Origin: Cyanodermella asteris
Taxonomy: Eukaryota > Ascomycota > Lecanoromycetes > Ostropales > Stictidaceae
Reading direction: 5' to 3'
Length of the DNA: 64,000 bases
Assembly: GCA_900618795.1 (NCBI GenBank)
Contig: UYJD01000004.1
Location: 1,026,605-1,090,604 of the forward strand
The notes below the pieces were generated by a model, which searched no databases, was not told where the DNA came from, and worked only from the letters and a program-made list of their open reading frames with translations. A program made the position numbers and the translations under genes. Positions 32,101-41,205 of the stretch are shown here, piece after piece. Positions within the stretch are counted from its first letter, which is position 1. Each line of letters opens with the position of its first letter.

Positions 32101-33170
32101 GTGCTGCCGCGGTAGCACTGGGTCGGGCTGGCTCAGCGAATACACCTACATTCTTCCCGGTTATTCTGAACGAGCTTAGCAAGTCGCACGACATCAAGAG
32201 ACAGTCTGCCTTGTTGCCTGCGATCAAGGAAATTCTGGTCAGATCCTCATCGAAACACGTGAACATTTCCAGCCAGACTGATGAGCTCTGGGATATTCTT
32301 GTGAAGGTCGCCGCTACCGAAGACAACCGCGCCATTGGTGCCGAGTGTGTCGGGAAGCTTGCGGTCGTGGATCCTGCCAAGTTTGTGCCGAAGATTGAGG
32401 AAGTCTTCCACACGGGCAATAGCGATGTCCGTGCTCTCATCATTCAGTCTCTCCGATTCGCCCTGGCCGACTCGAAATCCGACCTCGATGAGCATATCCG
32501 ACCAGTCATTGCACCACTTTTGACCCTCATGCTAAGGGACAAAGAACTCGAGAACCGTCGCCTGGCGCTGATGACACTCAATGCGGCGTTCAGCACCAAG
32601 CCCGCCGTCCTATCACCACATCTGGCCCAACTTGTCTTGATCGTCGTCGAACGCAGCCGGATTGAACCGAGTCTCGTCCGCGAAGTACAAATGGGTCCGT
32701 TCAAACACAAGGTTGATGACGGCCTGGACATTCGCAAGAGTGCGTACGAGACTCTTCACTCTCTGATCGAGTCTGCGTATTCGCGGATCGACCCTGCGGT
32801 GGTCATGGAGCGAATCGTTGACGGTCTGGGCGACGAACACGACATCAAGATTCTTTGTGCTCTCATCTTGAGCAAAATGGTTGTCATCGATAAGCAGCAA
32901 GTAGCTCGTTACTTGCATGAAATCGCTGCTAGATTCACTGCCACCATGCAGAGCAAGCTCAAAGAGACAGCTGTCAAGCAGGAGATGGAGAGACTGTCCG
33001 AGTCGCAGAGAGATGCGCTAAAGGCCACACTTACGATCGGTGAAGCCTTCGGTAACGGCGCGGATGTCGATCCAAACATCTGGACTGCTTGGAAGGGATA
33101 CATCGAGCTGTTGAACAAAGATTACAAGCTCTTATTGACGGCAGCAGAGCTAACCTTGGAATCGCGCTAG
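29160..33170 (+). CDS. CAND1: CAND1/TIP120 cullin-associated NEDD8-dissociated protein, HEAT-repeat
   Basis: A single uninterrupted exon of 1336 residues. An in-frame GTG lies nine bases upstream, but the ATG at 29160 is in a strong context. HEAT repeats run from about residue 10 (DFSQLLKKCSSEDADIRYMV) to the end. An acidic loop at about 365-400 (EHDEDDEMADEDDFAADDDD, then SWKIRRCAAKVLHA) is the well-known CAND1 acidic insertion. The C-terminal TIP120 region (about 1110-1300) includes KHKVDDGLDIRKSAYETLHS. The length is close to animal and plant CAND1 (about 1230), with extra low-complexity sequence around residues 480-530. CAND1 binds un-neddylated cullin-RBX1 and exchanges F-box substrate receptors on SCF ligases. 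In Aspergillus nidulans the ortholog is split into two genes, candA-N and candA-C; here it is one gene. Confidence 0.95.
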   Translation: MAPSSAPNVQKASAASDFSQLLKKCSSEDADIRYMVLADIASMLVNSPPNILTNDQHIATELVSQVVNLVDDSNGDVQSQALKTVGPLAAKVGLEVLNMFLARLLFATPNKSLDKSIYTTAARTVITSLPRPATGGTATKEAEAVYGVIKTITIPRLIGQAVMNTTIQRSFSGAGLLELGQDGSADSEGIELAHQVIACYGILMQETEKKQILVRLLQLLDDNRPSIIAQKKAVAAISTLALYLNEPQFYTELIPGVTNRLLRSGVSIRQKRMLATLIGSLAATASRRLESALDKLVPFLLKNVSEHEFEELTAAAQDDGADVQREEVVEASLTALEEIFAFCGKSMSSRAGDVTDASLRFLTYDPNLVEHDEDDEMADEDDFAADDDDDFDDDGALSDSDDSSWKIRRCAAKVLHAAVRTSGSTNLLEGGFLYDRIAPVLIKRFSEREESVRLEIIATVALLIRKTADATTHSFQTKNRRPAAESTVSRKRRRSSTVQTSSQRHIANDGQVSPRASPSPTSGPQGDLAQIAPKIATAAIGVYKQKTIPSKQAAASLLKDLILARHGKLNDELDQVLPATIELASTLNTALGGSAVGANGASAATGSTLRITCLQLLAAVCDNHSSQALKPYMAKLTTAAVASARDKHFKIAAESVHTLVSIIQALTPPRSLGAAEQSQGDLSNIFDVLFQQAQSNSIELEVRLVAIRALGVLLSRTAGQPKLLTSDQRRMALDVLSERLKSEVTRLATIDAVDTIASGLMTTTDYSPQWLQMITVELGNQLRKSDRSLSSRSLSTLNNVLSQDRLCESLGDKTSTVLIELLLPSMHAVSAGQLTVTLLCISQLLSPSNIRLLEGSLFKDTAELARTSMSGSPFYAYLDMVETIGRTGAGKPLLHLLMQLGIGGSIEVVGSAIGTLLAVSNSSLGVNYNDISSELRSAQDDKRKALALTILGQYGLSLGEKSPLSPRDFLPYLDGSPEVSRAAAVALGRAGSANTPTFFPVILNELSKSHDIKRQSALLPAIKEILVRSSSKHVNISSQTDELWDILVKVAATEDNRAIGAECVGKLAVVDPAKFVPKIEEVFHTGNSDVRALIIQSLRFALADSKSDLDEHIRPVIAPLLTLMLRDKELENRRLALMTLNAAFSTKPAVLSPHLAQLVLIVVERSRIEPSLVREVQMGPFKHKVDDGLDIRKSAYETLHSLIESAYSRIDPAVVMERIVDGLGDEHDIKILCALILSKMVVIDKQQVARYLHEIAARFTATMQSKLKETAVKQEMERLSESQRDALKATLTIGEAFGNGADVDPNIWTAWKGYIELLNKDYKLLLTAAELTLESR

Positions 33171-33239
33171 AGTCGGATCGGGGTAAGAATTGGTCGTCCC
33201 AGCCCGCCACCTTCCGATGTGGCGGAAGCAAAGCCAATC

Positions 33240-33644
33240 ATGGCGACGGCGCCGACGTTGGTGTCAGCGTTCAGACAACCGCCTATACCTCCAACTCGGC
33301 CCATGCCTCCATTTCCGTTCAGACCTCCAACTCCGCTCATGTCTCCAGCTCCGCTCATGCCTCCGACTCAGTTCGGGCCTCCAACTCAGCTCATACCTTC
33401 AGCTCCGCTCATGCCTCCGACTCAGTTCGGGCCTCCAGCTCCGCTCATGCCTCCGGCTCCGTTCATGCCTCCAACTCAGTCCGGGCCTCCAACTCCGCGC
33501 ATGCCTCCATTTCCGTTCAGGCCTTCAGCTCCGCTCATGCCTCCGACTCAGTCCGGGCCTCCAACCCCGCGCATAGAGCCAACTCATTACACCTTGGGTC
33601 GAGGCCGTGGCCGTGGCATGCACTCCCGGGGTCGGGGTGTATAG
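33240..33644 (+). CDS. Proline-rich hexapeptide-repeat ORF, 134 aa, doubtful
   Basis: An ATG-started frame only 69 nt after the CAND1 stop. After a short leader (MATAPTLVSAFRQPP) it is almost entirely six-residue units of the type PP-T/A-P-L-M, PP-T-Q-F/S-G and PP-F-P-F-R. It ends in an RGG-like tail (LGRGRGRGMHSRGRGV). The repeat is open in all three forward frames, so an open frame is weak evidence by itself. It may be a small RNA-binding or wall-type protein, or simply the 3' UTR of CAND1 with an expanded minisatellite. The in-frame ending with a sensible RGG tail and immediate stop is the main point in favour of coding. Confidence 0.35.
   Translation: MATAPTLVSAFRQPPIPPTRPMPPFPFRPPTPLMSPAPLMPPTQFGPPTQLIPSAPLMPPTQFGPPAPLMPPAPFMPPTQSGPPTPRMPPFPFRPSAPLMPPTQSGPPTPRIEPTHYTLGRGRGRGMHSRGRGV
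33280..33577 (+). repeat. 18-nt minisatellite (about 16 units)
   Basis: Imperfect tandem copies of an 18-base unit around CCTCCGACTCAGTTCGGG and CCTCCAGCTCCGCTCATG. Two or three unit subtypes alternate in a higher-order pattern, suggesting segmental duplication of several units at once. Confidence 0.85.
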
Positions 33645-34469
33645 CACCATGATGCAACGAACAAACTTTACTTTATGCACTGTATGCTTATCTGTCTATT
33701 CGAAGATGACCGTGCCGTGACAGAGTTCCACAATGGACTCTTGCTTTGGTAGATTAGACATTAATCTATACTGGTAACGGTAGAAACAAACCATGAGGCT
33801 CACATGTGTAGACAAAGCTATTTTTGTACCCGAGCTTGCTCGGCAGCGGACATCGAAGTTTCGGCAGCGAAAGGGAGCGAGACGTCAGCGGGGAGCAATC
33901 AGCAGCCGAACAATCGGCTTGGCGCGCCCGCACTTGGTCGCTCCTTCCTTCGCTGAGCCACATCGAGAAGCACTCCAGGGCTCCCCAGACGACGTGCGAG
34001 AGATGCGAATAGTAACCTCGACCTATTGACCATCTACTATTGTGCCCTGTCATCCTCACCACTACATCGTCTCGCTTCCAGTCTTTGGCTCGCCTGCTTC
34101 GTTCCTCCATAGCCCTCTCACTGCCCTCCGTCAACTTGCGACGGGCTTGCATCACTGCCGCCCGGCCATCCGTTCCCCGCCTCATTGTTCCTAGACGCCG
34201 GCGGCCGAGAGCTTACCAATCCCTTAACACCCTCACCTTCAACAAGGTGCTGATTCCTTGAGGTTTGTTTGCTGCGTGCGCAATTGTTGTCGTATAGGCC
34301 ACTGACGTGATATGTAGAGCACCACTCCACACTCCCCCACCACCTCTGGCGCACCTGGAGGTTACCAATTTCTCCTATCCGCAGAAAAGCAGCATTTGCC
34401 CTCATACCCAAGCTGGCGGGAACACAAAAGGAGAGGCGCTTCTCCAAAGAAGGCGGCCTACTCCACAGG
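33645..34469. other. Intergenic region and leader of the PP2C gene
   Basis: About 0.8 kb. The minus-strand frame at 33766-34185 is not supported. The right part is probably the PP2C promoter and 5' UTR, including a possible leader intron at 34263-34317. Confidence 0.5.
34263..34317 (+). other. Possible 5' UTR intron of the PP2C gene
   Basis: Donor GTTTGT at 34263, CACTGAC branch-like site at about 34299-34306, acceptor TATGTAG ending at 34317; 55 nt. The donor is not ideal, so this is tentative. Confidence 0.3.
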
Positions 34470-36264
34470 ATGTTTGGCAGCTCCAACACTGGTAGCCAAA
34501 GTGACCTGACAGCGCCCACCAGCACCACACCTCCTGGCAGTCCCTCGGCAAATGCCACAGACCCTACAGCTAATGCTGACGCTACCGGTGGCGAGAAACG
34601 TACCAGCGCTCCAGTCGTTGGCAAGAACGGAGAGGCAAGCCCCGCCGACAAGAAACGAAGAAGCAGTGGAGTAGGAACCAAAGCTGCCGCCCTGTTTGCC
34701 AACGCGAAGCAGTCGCTACATTTGTCTTCCGGCTCCACCTCTGGTGGGCCTGAATCGCCAGGCATGGAGAGCGCTTTCAAGAAGCTGGGCAAGACGGATC
34801 CAGCATTGAGCGTTCCCCAAGGCGCCAACAACAATTCTGCTGGCAACTCGCAACCCGGGCCGCATTCGACCTTCCGTGTCGGTGTTACCGAAGACAGAAA
34901 TAAGAAATGTCGACGAACAATGGAGGATACACATGCATATCTCTACAACTTCCTCAGCACCCCGGCGCCTAATTTGCACCCCGAGCCCAGCGCAGACGCC
35001 AACACCCCCAGTCCCGGCAGTATTTCACCCTCAGCTTCGATTGTAAGTGGTCAGGTTGTGGAAACCGACAATGGCTACTTTGCAATCTTCGACGGGCATG
35101 CGGGCACGTTTGCTGCTGACTGGTGTGGAAAGAAACTGCACATCCTGCTCGAAGAAGCGATCCGAACGAATCCAAACTCCGCGATCCCTGAGCTCTTGGA
35201 TCAGACGTTCACTTCTGTCGACCAGCAACTGCAAAAACTACCGCTCAAAAACAGTGGATGCACTGCAATTACGGCCGTTCTGCGCTGGGAAGACAGGATA
35301 CCCAACCCCCAGTCTGCCACAGGGTCGACGGCCATGGCCCCAGTCGCAGCCGCGGTGGCGAAAGCTGCCAGTGAAAGCACCGAAAACGCAAGTCTCAACA
35401 TCCCAGCATCCATTGCCGCTTTGCCCTCGTCGATCAATTCGCAGACGGCGATCCCTAAACTCCAGGAGCAGGCCACGCGCCAGCGTGTTTTGTACACGGC
35501 GAACGTAGGCGATGCCAGAATCGTCCTTTGCCGCAATGGGAAAGCATTACGCCTTTCCTACGACCACAAAGGGTCTGATGAGAACGAGGGACGGCGCATC
35601 CAAAATGCAGGCGGAATGATCCTCAACAACCGAGTCAATGGTGTTCTTGCGGTCACTCGTGCGCTTGGTGACGCGTACATGAAGGAGCTTGTTACAGGCC
35701 ACCCATACACAACCGAGACTGTCATTCAGCCAGAGATTGACGAATTCCTGATCCTGGCATGCGATGGTGTAAGTGATTGCTCTGCGTTGTGCTACTATTG
35801 TGCTTGCTAACGCGTCGTAGCTCTGGGATGTTTGCACTGACCAGGACGCTGTTGATTTGATTCGCAACGTACAAGATCCTCAGCTAGCTTCAAAAATGCT
35901 CGTTGAGCACGCTCTAAGCCGATTCTCGACCGACAATCTTTCCTGCATGGTGGTTCGTTTCGATAACCAGCGTCTGCGCCAAGCTGCCGACAACCAGACC
36001 GAGCCGATCGGTGTGGATGGTGATGCTGCCTCAAAACGAGGCACATTGAGCGAGACCGATGCTATCGTGGGTCAGGCTAGAAACAGTTTGGCACACGAAG
36101 GCAAGCTCGCATCACCTGAGGAAGCCAAGAAGCTCGCCGACGAGATCATCAAGGAAGAGGTGGAAAAGGAGGAAGAGGGAAAAGAATCCGGGCCCGAACT
36201 TCTCTCACCCAACGCGGTACCACCCGACGTCAATCCGACAGAGATTGCAGGCAAACAATCCTAG
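34470..36264 (+). CDS. PP2C-type Ser/Thr phosphatase (PPM family)
   Basis: Exons 34470-35768 and 35821-36264 with a 52-nt intron (GTAAGT...GTAG) placed exactly inside the conserved CDG|LWDV motif; 580 residues. The first ~135 residues are a disordered Ser/Thr/Asn/Pro-rich leader. The catalytic domain then shows all PPM motifs in order: [73 protein letters not shown] and DNLSCMVV. The metal-binding Asp residues are therefore present. About 60 Ala/Pro/Ser-rich residues are inserted between GCTAITAVL and the VGDAR strand. The C-terminal ~110 residues are acidic ([11 protein letters not shown]) and outside the domain. Yeast Ptc1-like phosphatases of this type dampen stress MAP kinase pathways; which Ptc this corresponds to is inference. 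Confidence 0.93.
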
Positions 36265-36966
36265 CGTGATGTCAATCGAGGCGTGGACATTATGGATTTC
36301 GGACCCGATGTCCCGCACCGACGTGGAGACGACATCACGGGATCGGAGAGAACGGAGTTGGTGCGTATACGAAACCTTAGGAGGGTGCTATGAAACGCCG
36401 TGTTTCCCTAAACATTGTCGAAATTATTTGCTTTTCTGTTCGTTCTTGTCTACTTGTCGCTGCGTGCATCGTCACTACCACAGATTCATCGGGTGGCAGT
36501 CTGAAGCTTTTTGGCGGTGATCGAGAAGGAGAGGAAAGCGCAGGTTATTCGAGCGCAACTGCAGCTGTAGCTGCTGGCCGGCAAGGAGAGGTCGGTCGGG
36601 TTGCCAAAGACAGGCTTGTTCTACAAAGATGGAATGCTGCCTACACATAGAGCATATCGACAATCGAATATCACTTGATTCTCCTGGCTGCAAACTTTGC
36701 CTACTTGACTGTGTGAGACATCGAGTACATGTGCGTGCATCGGACGACAACGTGATTGGCGCAACACACACGAGATCAGGAGACGAGCTACGAGGTCTGT
36801 CATCCATCAAATTCAAATGGGGCCAGTCTTCCCGCACAGATCGGTACAAAGTTGACTTGCAGTCGTTTCGACTCACTCGGAAAGTGCCACATCACGTGTG
36901 ACCACCACCAAATGTACCCTACTCATCCCAAAGTGTTCGACTTTTCAACCTCCACCTCTCAGCATT
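36265..36966. other. Convergent intergenic region, no gene seen
   Basis: About 700 nt between the convergent stops of the PP2C gene and the hydrolase gene. Only short frames without motifs. Confidence 0.55.
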
Positions 36967-38397
36967 CTAAAGCTTTCCCTTCACCGTCTCTCTCAGCGTA
37001 TAAGCCTTCTTCCTGACCCGTTCCATCCACTCCCCCGACAACTCCCTCTTGTCCTTTGCCGACTTCCCACTATCATGACTCCTCCACCACTCCTCCTCCT
37101 CCTCAAACTGGCCCCGACTCTTCTCAATCCACCTCGCCACCACCTCCGCACACTCCCTGGGCTTCTCAAAAGGAACCATGTGCGTGCTCTTGTCGATCGT
37201 GACGGCTCCTACCATCCAGCTTGCCGTGCCTCCGCTCCCACCGACACCGGTGCCCGTCCGGGCCAGTTTATCCTCGTTCGTGGCGGGCGAGTTCACGAAG
37301 CTCCGGTCCGCGAACAGCCACAGCACGGACGGGCGGAGGAAGGGCAGGTTGCCGTGTGTTATGAGCATCTCGGGGCATTCGAACGCGTATCGCCGGTGGG
37401 CGGGGAGCGTATCGATTGCTTGTCTGCGTTCCGCCATTTCGACCTCTCGAGTTCGCGACTCGTCGCTCCAATCATTATTGGATTTCGTTGCGGTCGTCGG
37501 CGCGGGGCTGAAATTGGACCGGAGGTAAGACCACGCTTCCTGTGCTTTGCTGGTCGTGAGCGTGACTCCACCGGTTCCCTTTCCGTCGTCTCATAGACCG
37601 TGAGTTAGGAACGCGTCTAGGACCCGGGGGTCGAAGGTTTGGAAGAATCTGGAGCTGCGGAACGAGGTTTCGGCGGTGGTGCGGCTGGGCCAGTGGGAGG
37701 GTTTGACGGAGGCGAAGAGCGCTGCGTTGGGTCCCGGGGGCTCGGTGGGGTGGATTACGGGTTCGAGGAGGACGAGGGAGTGGAAGAGGCGAGGGTGGAT
37801 TATTGCTAGATGGGCCCTGCAATTGACAGTCAGAGGAACGTTATGGCCTGGGATGAGGGGGGCTCCGGGGGTAATCCAGGACGTACAGGATAGCGGAACC
37901 CATGCTGTGACCAATGCCGATTATGGGCCGTGGCATTTCATCTCGGAAGTGGTTGACCATAGCTAACAGATCTCGAGAATGATCGAACCAGTGAGCTGCC
38001 ATAGAATTACCTCAGCCAGCCACTCAAATATCTCACAAACCAGATAACTCTCCATTCAGTACTTACGATCATCTCCCAGGATCGACTCATTCAAAACTCC
38101 ACTCGCGCCCTGGTGAGCACAACCTGCAAACCATATCGCCCGTATCTTGCCCGGGAGCGACTTGTTCAGCTCCTCCCACAACGGCTCGTAAGTTTCCTTG
38201 ACAAAGCCATTTGCGTGGGCTGCGATGATTGTGATTGAATCCTCGACAGAAGGGGGTTGTATAGGTCGGTATTCTTTGATTGAAAGTCGGAGGGATTGGG
38301 ACTCGGTCTTGACGGCGTGGGGGTATTCGCGGATGTGTTGGGCTGGGATGGTGTGTGTGTGTGTGGTTACGGAGAAGCCGGCTGGACCAGGTGACAT
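36967..38397 (-). pseudogene. Alpha/beta hydrolase (Lpx1-type) interrupted by one in-frame TGA
   Basis: Exons on the minus strand are 38397-38067, 37995-37887 and 37816-36967, with introns of 71 and 70 nt and clean phases; 430 codons in total. The N-terminal part has the hydrolase strand SITIIAAHANGFVKETYEPL and the nucleophile elbow GIGHSMGS. The C-terminal part has the histidine segment DKSTHMVPFEKP and ends in KGKL. A single TGA at 37593-37591 lies in the last exon, between HGL and DDGKG. The frame before and after it is the same and open, and the sequence downstream (GGVTLTTSKAQEAWSYLRSN) is normal for the family. Translation would stop before the catalytic His. No splice pair removes the TGA. 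The simplest reading is a nonsense mutation (CGA to TGA would do it) in a recently intact gene. A sequencing error or stop readthrough remain possible. The Lpx1-like label rests on the lipase-type fold and the KL-type tail. Confidence 0.75.
38347..38367. repeat. GT/CA dinucleotide microsatellite in hydrolase exon 1
   Basis: About eight GT units on the plus strand, encoding the THTHT run in the N-terminus of the hydrolase on the minus strand. Confidence 0.75.
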
Positions 38398-38843
38398 GTT
38401 TGCAGATTCAGAAAAACGAGATAGAAAAGACTCGAGACAGGCTAGGGAATAAGAGAGAAGATACAACCATACAGATAGATGGTGGCTGAGAAGTGAACGT
38501 TCTTGCTTTCTTTGTAGTTCAGCTGACTGTTGTCGACCGAGCTGGGCGGCCTCCTTGGTGGCCTCTTGCAGGGATCATCTCTCAGCCTCCTGGAAGCAGG
38601 CAGGCCGCCGCAAATCAACTTTGGACACCCTCGAATAGGTAGGCAGTATGTTGATAGCTGACCATTGCAAGCTGAGAGCTTCATGTCTTTCTCGGAACCG
38701 AAGAGAAGCGCGGCGTGGAATCGCTGTGCCGCAGAGCAGGACTAGCCCCACGGCTCTATCAACTGCCCGATATAGCCTATATAAGATATGGCAAGGATGA
38801 TAAGAGTCGATATGGCTGAAGTTCCCCGGCGGTACTCGAAACT
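38398..38843. promoter_or_regulatory. Divergent promoter between hydrolase and GMC oxidoreductase
   Basis: 446 nt between divergent start codons. A TATA box (TATATAAG, 38778-38785) lies 59 nt before the GMC ATG. The arrangement allows co-regulation of the two genes. Confidence 0.5.
38778..38785 (+). promoter_or_regulatory. TATA box of the GMC oxidoreductase gene
   Basis: TATATAAG within an AT-rich patch. The distance to the ATG is consistent with a short leader. Confidence 0.55.
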
Positions 38844-40694
38844 ATGGCCGATCAAGACACTTCCCCTGGCACCGAGAGCCGTGAATATGACTTCATCCTC
38901 GTCGGCGCAGGCTCGGCCTCATGTTTGATCGCATCTCGTCTTTCGCAGCAACTACCCCACCAGCGAATCCTGGTCTTGGAAGCCGGAGAACACGTCCGCA
39001 ATGACCCTAACGTCCAGGTGCCCGGGTTGATGCGCAAGCTCTTGTCGGACCCTACGTACGACTGGCAGTATTCTTCCGAGTTGGAGCCGGGCTTGAAGAA
39101 CAGGAAGGTGGAACATCCGAGAGGTAGGTTGGTGGGTGGTACTAGTGCAATCAACAGCCACAGCGTGGTGTTTCCGAATCATGAGTGGCAGGATAGGATC
39201 GCGCAGGAACTGCTTTCGGATGAGGGTAGGGAGGAGTGGACTGCACGGGGAATGAAGGATTGCTATGCACGGTGGCAGAATGAGGGTTCCGGACCCAGGG
39301 TTGGCGATGATGGAGGGTTTGTGGATCGCGTTCAGACGTCTTTCCCGCGAGAACTCGATCCCCTACAATCGCAATGGATCAAAGCTTTCGAGGAACTTGG
39401 ACAGGCGTCTGACGCTACGGGGTTTGTCGAGAGCTCGGCTGGTGCAGTGACCATCACCAATGCTGTGGACTCTTCCAAGGCCGAGCGAAGCCATGCAGCC
39501 ACAGCATTCCTGGAACCGGCATTGAAACGATGCAACGTGACATTGACGACCGGTGTCAAAGTCAGCAAGATTGAATTCGAAGATGTAAAGACCGCCGATG
39601 GAAAACTCAACGCCAAAGGTGTCCGCTATAACCACGAAGGAGAGGATCACCTCGTGACCGGCCGAGAGATCGTTCTCTGCGCCGGCGTCTTCGAATCTCC
39701 CGCCATCCTGGAGCGATCAGGTATAGGATCCAAGAAGATCCTCGAAGCAGCAAACGTCCCAGTTCTGTACGAATTGCCTGGAGTCGGCGAGAACCTGCAG
39801 GATCACCTCAACTGCAGCCTATCCGCCGAAACCCAAGACCACGTCCCGACCCGCGATGAAGCGATGCGAAACCCCGAGGAGCCCAAAACCGCATTCGCAG
39901 AGTACCAACGCAGCCGGACGGGCCGCATGTCAGAGGGTCCAGCCTACAGCTTCGCCTTCACGCCGCTCCAACTCCTCGAGACCCCCTCCGAGACACAAGA
40001 ACTCCTGCAGAAAGTCAACAGCTGGATCGAAAGCGAGACGAACCCCGGTCTCAAGACTCAATATTCCATGATCCAGAAAGCGATCGAAAGCCCCAGCGAA
40101 GCAACGGCAACGACATTCATGCTCCGCTCGCAACGAAACCGAGACGCCGATTTCTTCCCTAACGAGCCATCCAGCGTCGACGGAAACTACATCTCCGTCG
40201 TCGCCATGCTGGCGCACCCCTTTTCACGCGGAACAGTCCACATCTTATCTCCGGACCCTTCCTCCGCACCGGTCATCCAATTCAACTACTTCTCCAGCCC
40301 TCCCGATCTAGAGATCCTAGCCCGCCACCTCCGTCTCATCGAACGGCTCTTCCAGAAACCCGCATTCGGTGAGATACTCAAGCCGGATGGCAGACGGCTG
40401 CCGAGGAGTCATCCGCGACCTGTTACGGATCTGATGGATGCGAAGGCGATCTTACCGGTGAATTCGGCGACGAACTATCATCCGTATGGGACTTGTTCGA
40501 TGATGAGGGAAGAGTTGGGAGGGGTGGTGGATGCAGCGTTGAGGGTGTACGGGACGGGAAATGTGAGGGTCTGCGATGCCAGCGTGTTGCCGATTATTCC
40601 GCGGGGAAACATCTTGACTGCGGTTTATGCTTTTGCGGAGAAGGCGGCTGAGTTGGTTGTCAGGGAGGTGCGTGTTGGTCCTGCACAAGTCTGA
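38844..40694 (+). CDS. GMC oxidoreductase (choline dehydrogenase/glucose oxidase superfamily)
   Basis: Single exon, 616 residues. There is no signal peptide, so an intracellular enzyme is expected. The FAD-binding Rossmann motif is at about residues 17-30 (FILVGAGSASCLIASRL; the usual third Gly is Ser), followed by LVLEAGE. The GMC signature 1 region reads EHPRGRLVGGTSAINS, and signature 2 lies around GVFESPAILERSGIG. The C-terminal catalytic pair is visible as NYHPYGTCSMM and PRGNILTAVYAFAEKAAELV: a His, and Asn in place of the second His, as in many choline-dehydrogenase-like enzymes. The substrate is some primary or secondary alcohol; it cannot be specified. It is divergent from the broken hydrolase and may have shared a pathway with it. 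Confidence 0.93.
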   Translation: MADQDTSPGTESREYDFILVGAGSASCLIASRLSQQLPHQRILVLEAGEHVRNDPNVQVPGLMRKLLSDPTYDWQYSSELEPGLKNRKVEHPRGRLVGGTSAINSHSVVFPNHEWQDRIAQELLSDEGREEWTARGMKDCYARWQNEGSGPRVGDDGGFVDRVQTSFPRELDPLQSQWIKAFEELGQASDATGFVESSAGAVTITNAVDSSKAERSHAATAFLEPALKRCNVTLTTGVKVSKIEFEDVKTADGKLNAKGVRYNHEGEDHLVTGREIVLCAGVFESPAILERSGIGSKKILEAANVPVLYELPGVGENLQDHLNCSLSAETQDHVPTRDEAMRNPEEPKTAFAEYQRSRTGRMSEGPAYSFAFTPLQLLETPSETQELLQKVNSWIESETNPGLKTQYSMIQKAIESPSEATATTFMLRSQRNRDADFFPNEPSSVDGNYISVVAMLAHPFSRGTVHILSPDPSSAPVIQFNYFSSPPDLEILARHLRLIERLFQKPAFGEILKPDGRRLPRSHPRPVTDLMDAKAILPVNSATNYHPYGTCSMMREELGGVVDAALRVYGTGNVRVCDASVLPIIPRGNILTAVYAFAEKAAELVVREVRVGPAQV

Positions 40695-40812
40695 ATAAAG
40701 GTCCGCATCGTTCATCTGGTGTCCATTGAACCTCGTGTGAGGCTTGGATTGTTTCATAGATATAGACGGCCTCTAGAACTAGCCTAGAAATCGTTTACGG
40801 CAATCAAACCGA

Positions 40813-41205
40813 TTAAACCATCCCGGAAACCTCAACTTCCACAGCTTCCAGGGAATCTCCTTCATCGCTTGGCCTCGGCCTCCAACTGCTTCCGGTCCGA
40901 CTGGACCACGCACTGATACCGATCACGACTGCAATGACTTGAACACCCGCAATGGCAGCCATGACACCCATGGTCAGGTCCGACCACGAACTCGCATACT
41001 CGAAGTTAGTGACCACGCCTAACGGAGAGCAGCCGGCCAGCCGGGTGACGTGATCCAGTTCCGCATCCACAATTGATCTCACAGAAAGTTCGAGTCGATA
41101 AGGCGTCCGAGGCGCAACATAGAGGAAGCAGGGAACGGAATGAAACCAGAGAAGAGAGAGGAAGAACAGCTCTCTGAGATACACCTCACAGTTCACAGTC
41201 CACAT
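40813..41205 (-). CDS. Small membrane protein ORF of 130 aa, doubtful
   Basis: ATG-started frame with two hydrophobic segments (LRELFFLSLLWFHSVPCFLY and MGVMAAIAGVQVIAVVIGIS) and a charged tail ending in EAVEVEVSGMV. The second segment is a convincing transmembrane helix. The true gene may start further upstream through a spliced exon around 41206-41500, where another open frame lies in a different phase; I could not settle the splice. Two other frames overlap here, so confidence is low. Confidence 0.3.
   Translation of the reverse strand: MWTVNCEVYLRELFFLSLLWFHSVPCFLYVAPRTPYRLELSVRSIVDAELDHVTRLAGCSPLGVVTNFEYASSWSDLTMGVMAAIAGVQVIAVVIGISAWSSRTGSSWRPRPSDEGDSLEAVEVEVSGMV

Noticed and set aside
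33766-34185. 139-aa minus-strand frame upstream of the PP2C gene
   Set aside because: Overlaps the probable PP2C promoter and leader; no family resemblance.
38398-38466. Hydrophobic N-terminal extension of the hydrolase (from 38466)
   Set aside because: The family starts near the ATG at 38397. The extension overlaps the divergent promoter and would make a false signal peptide.
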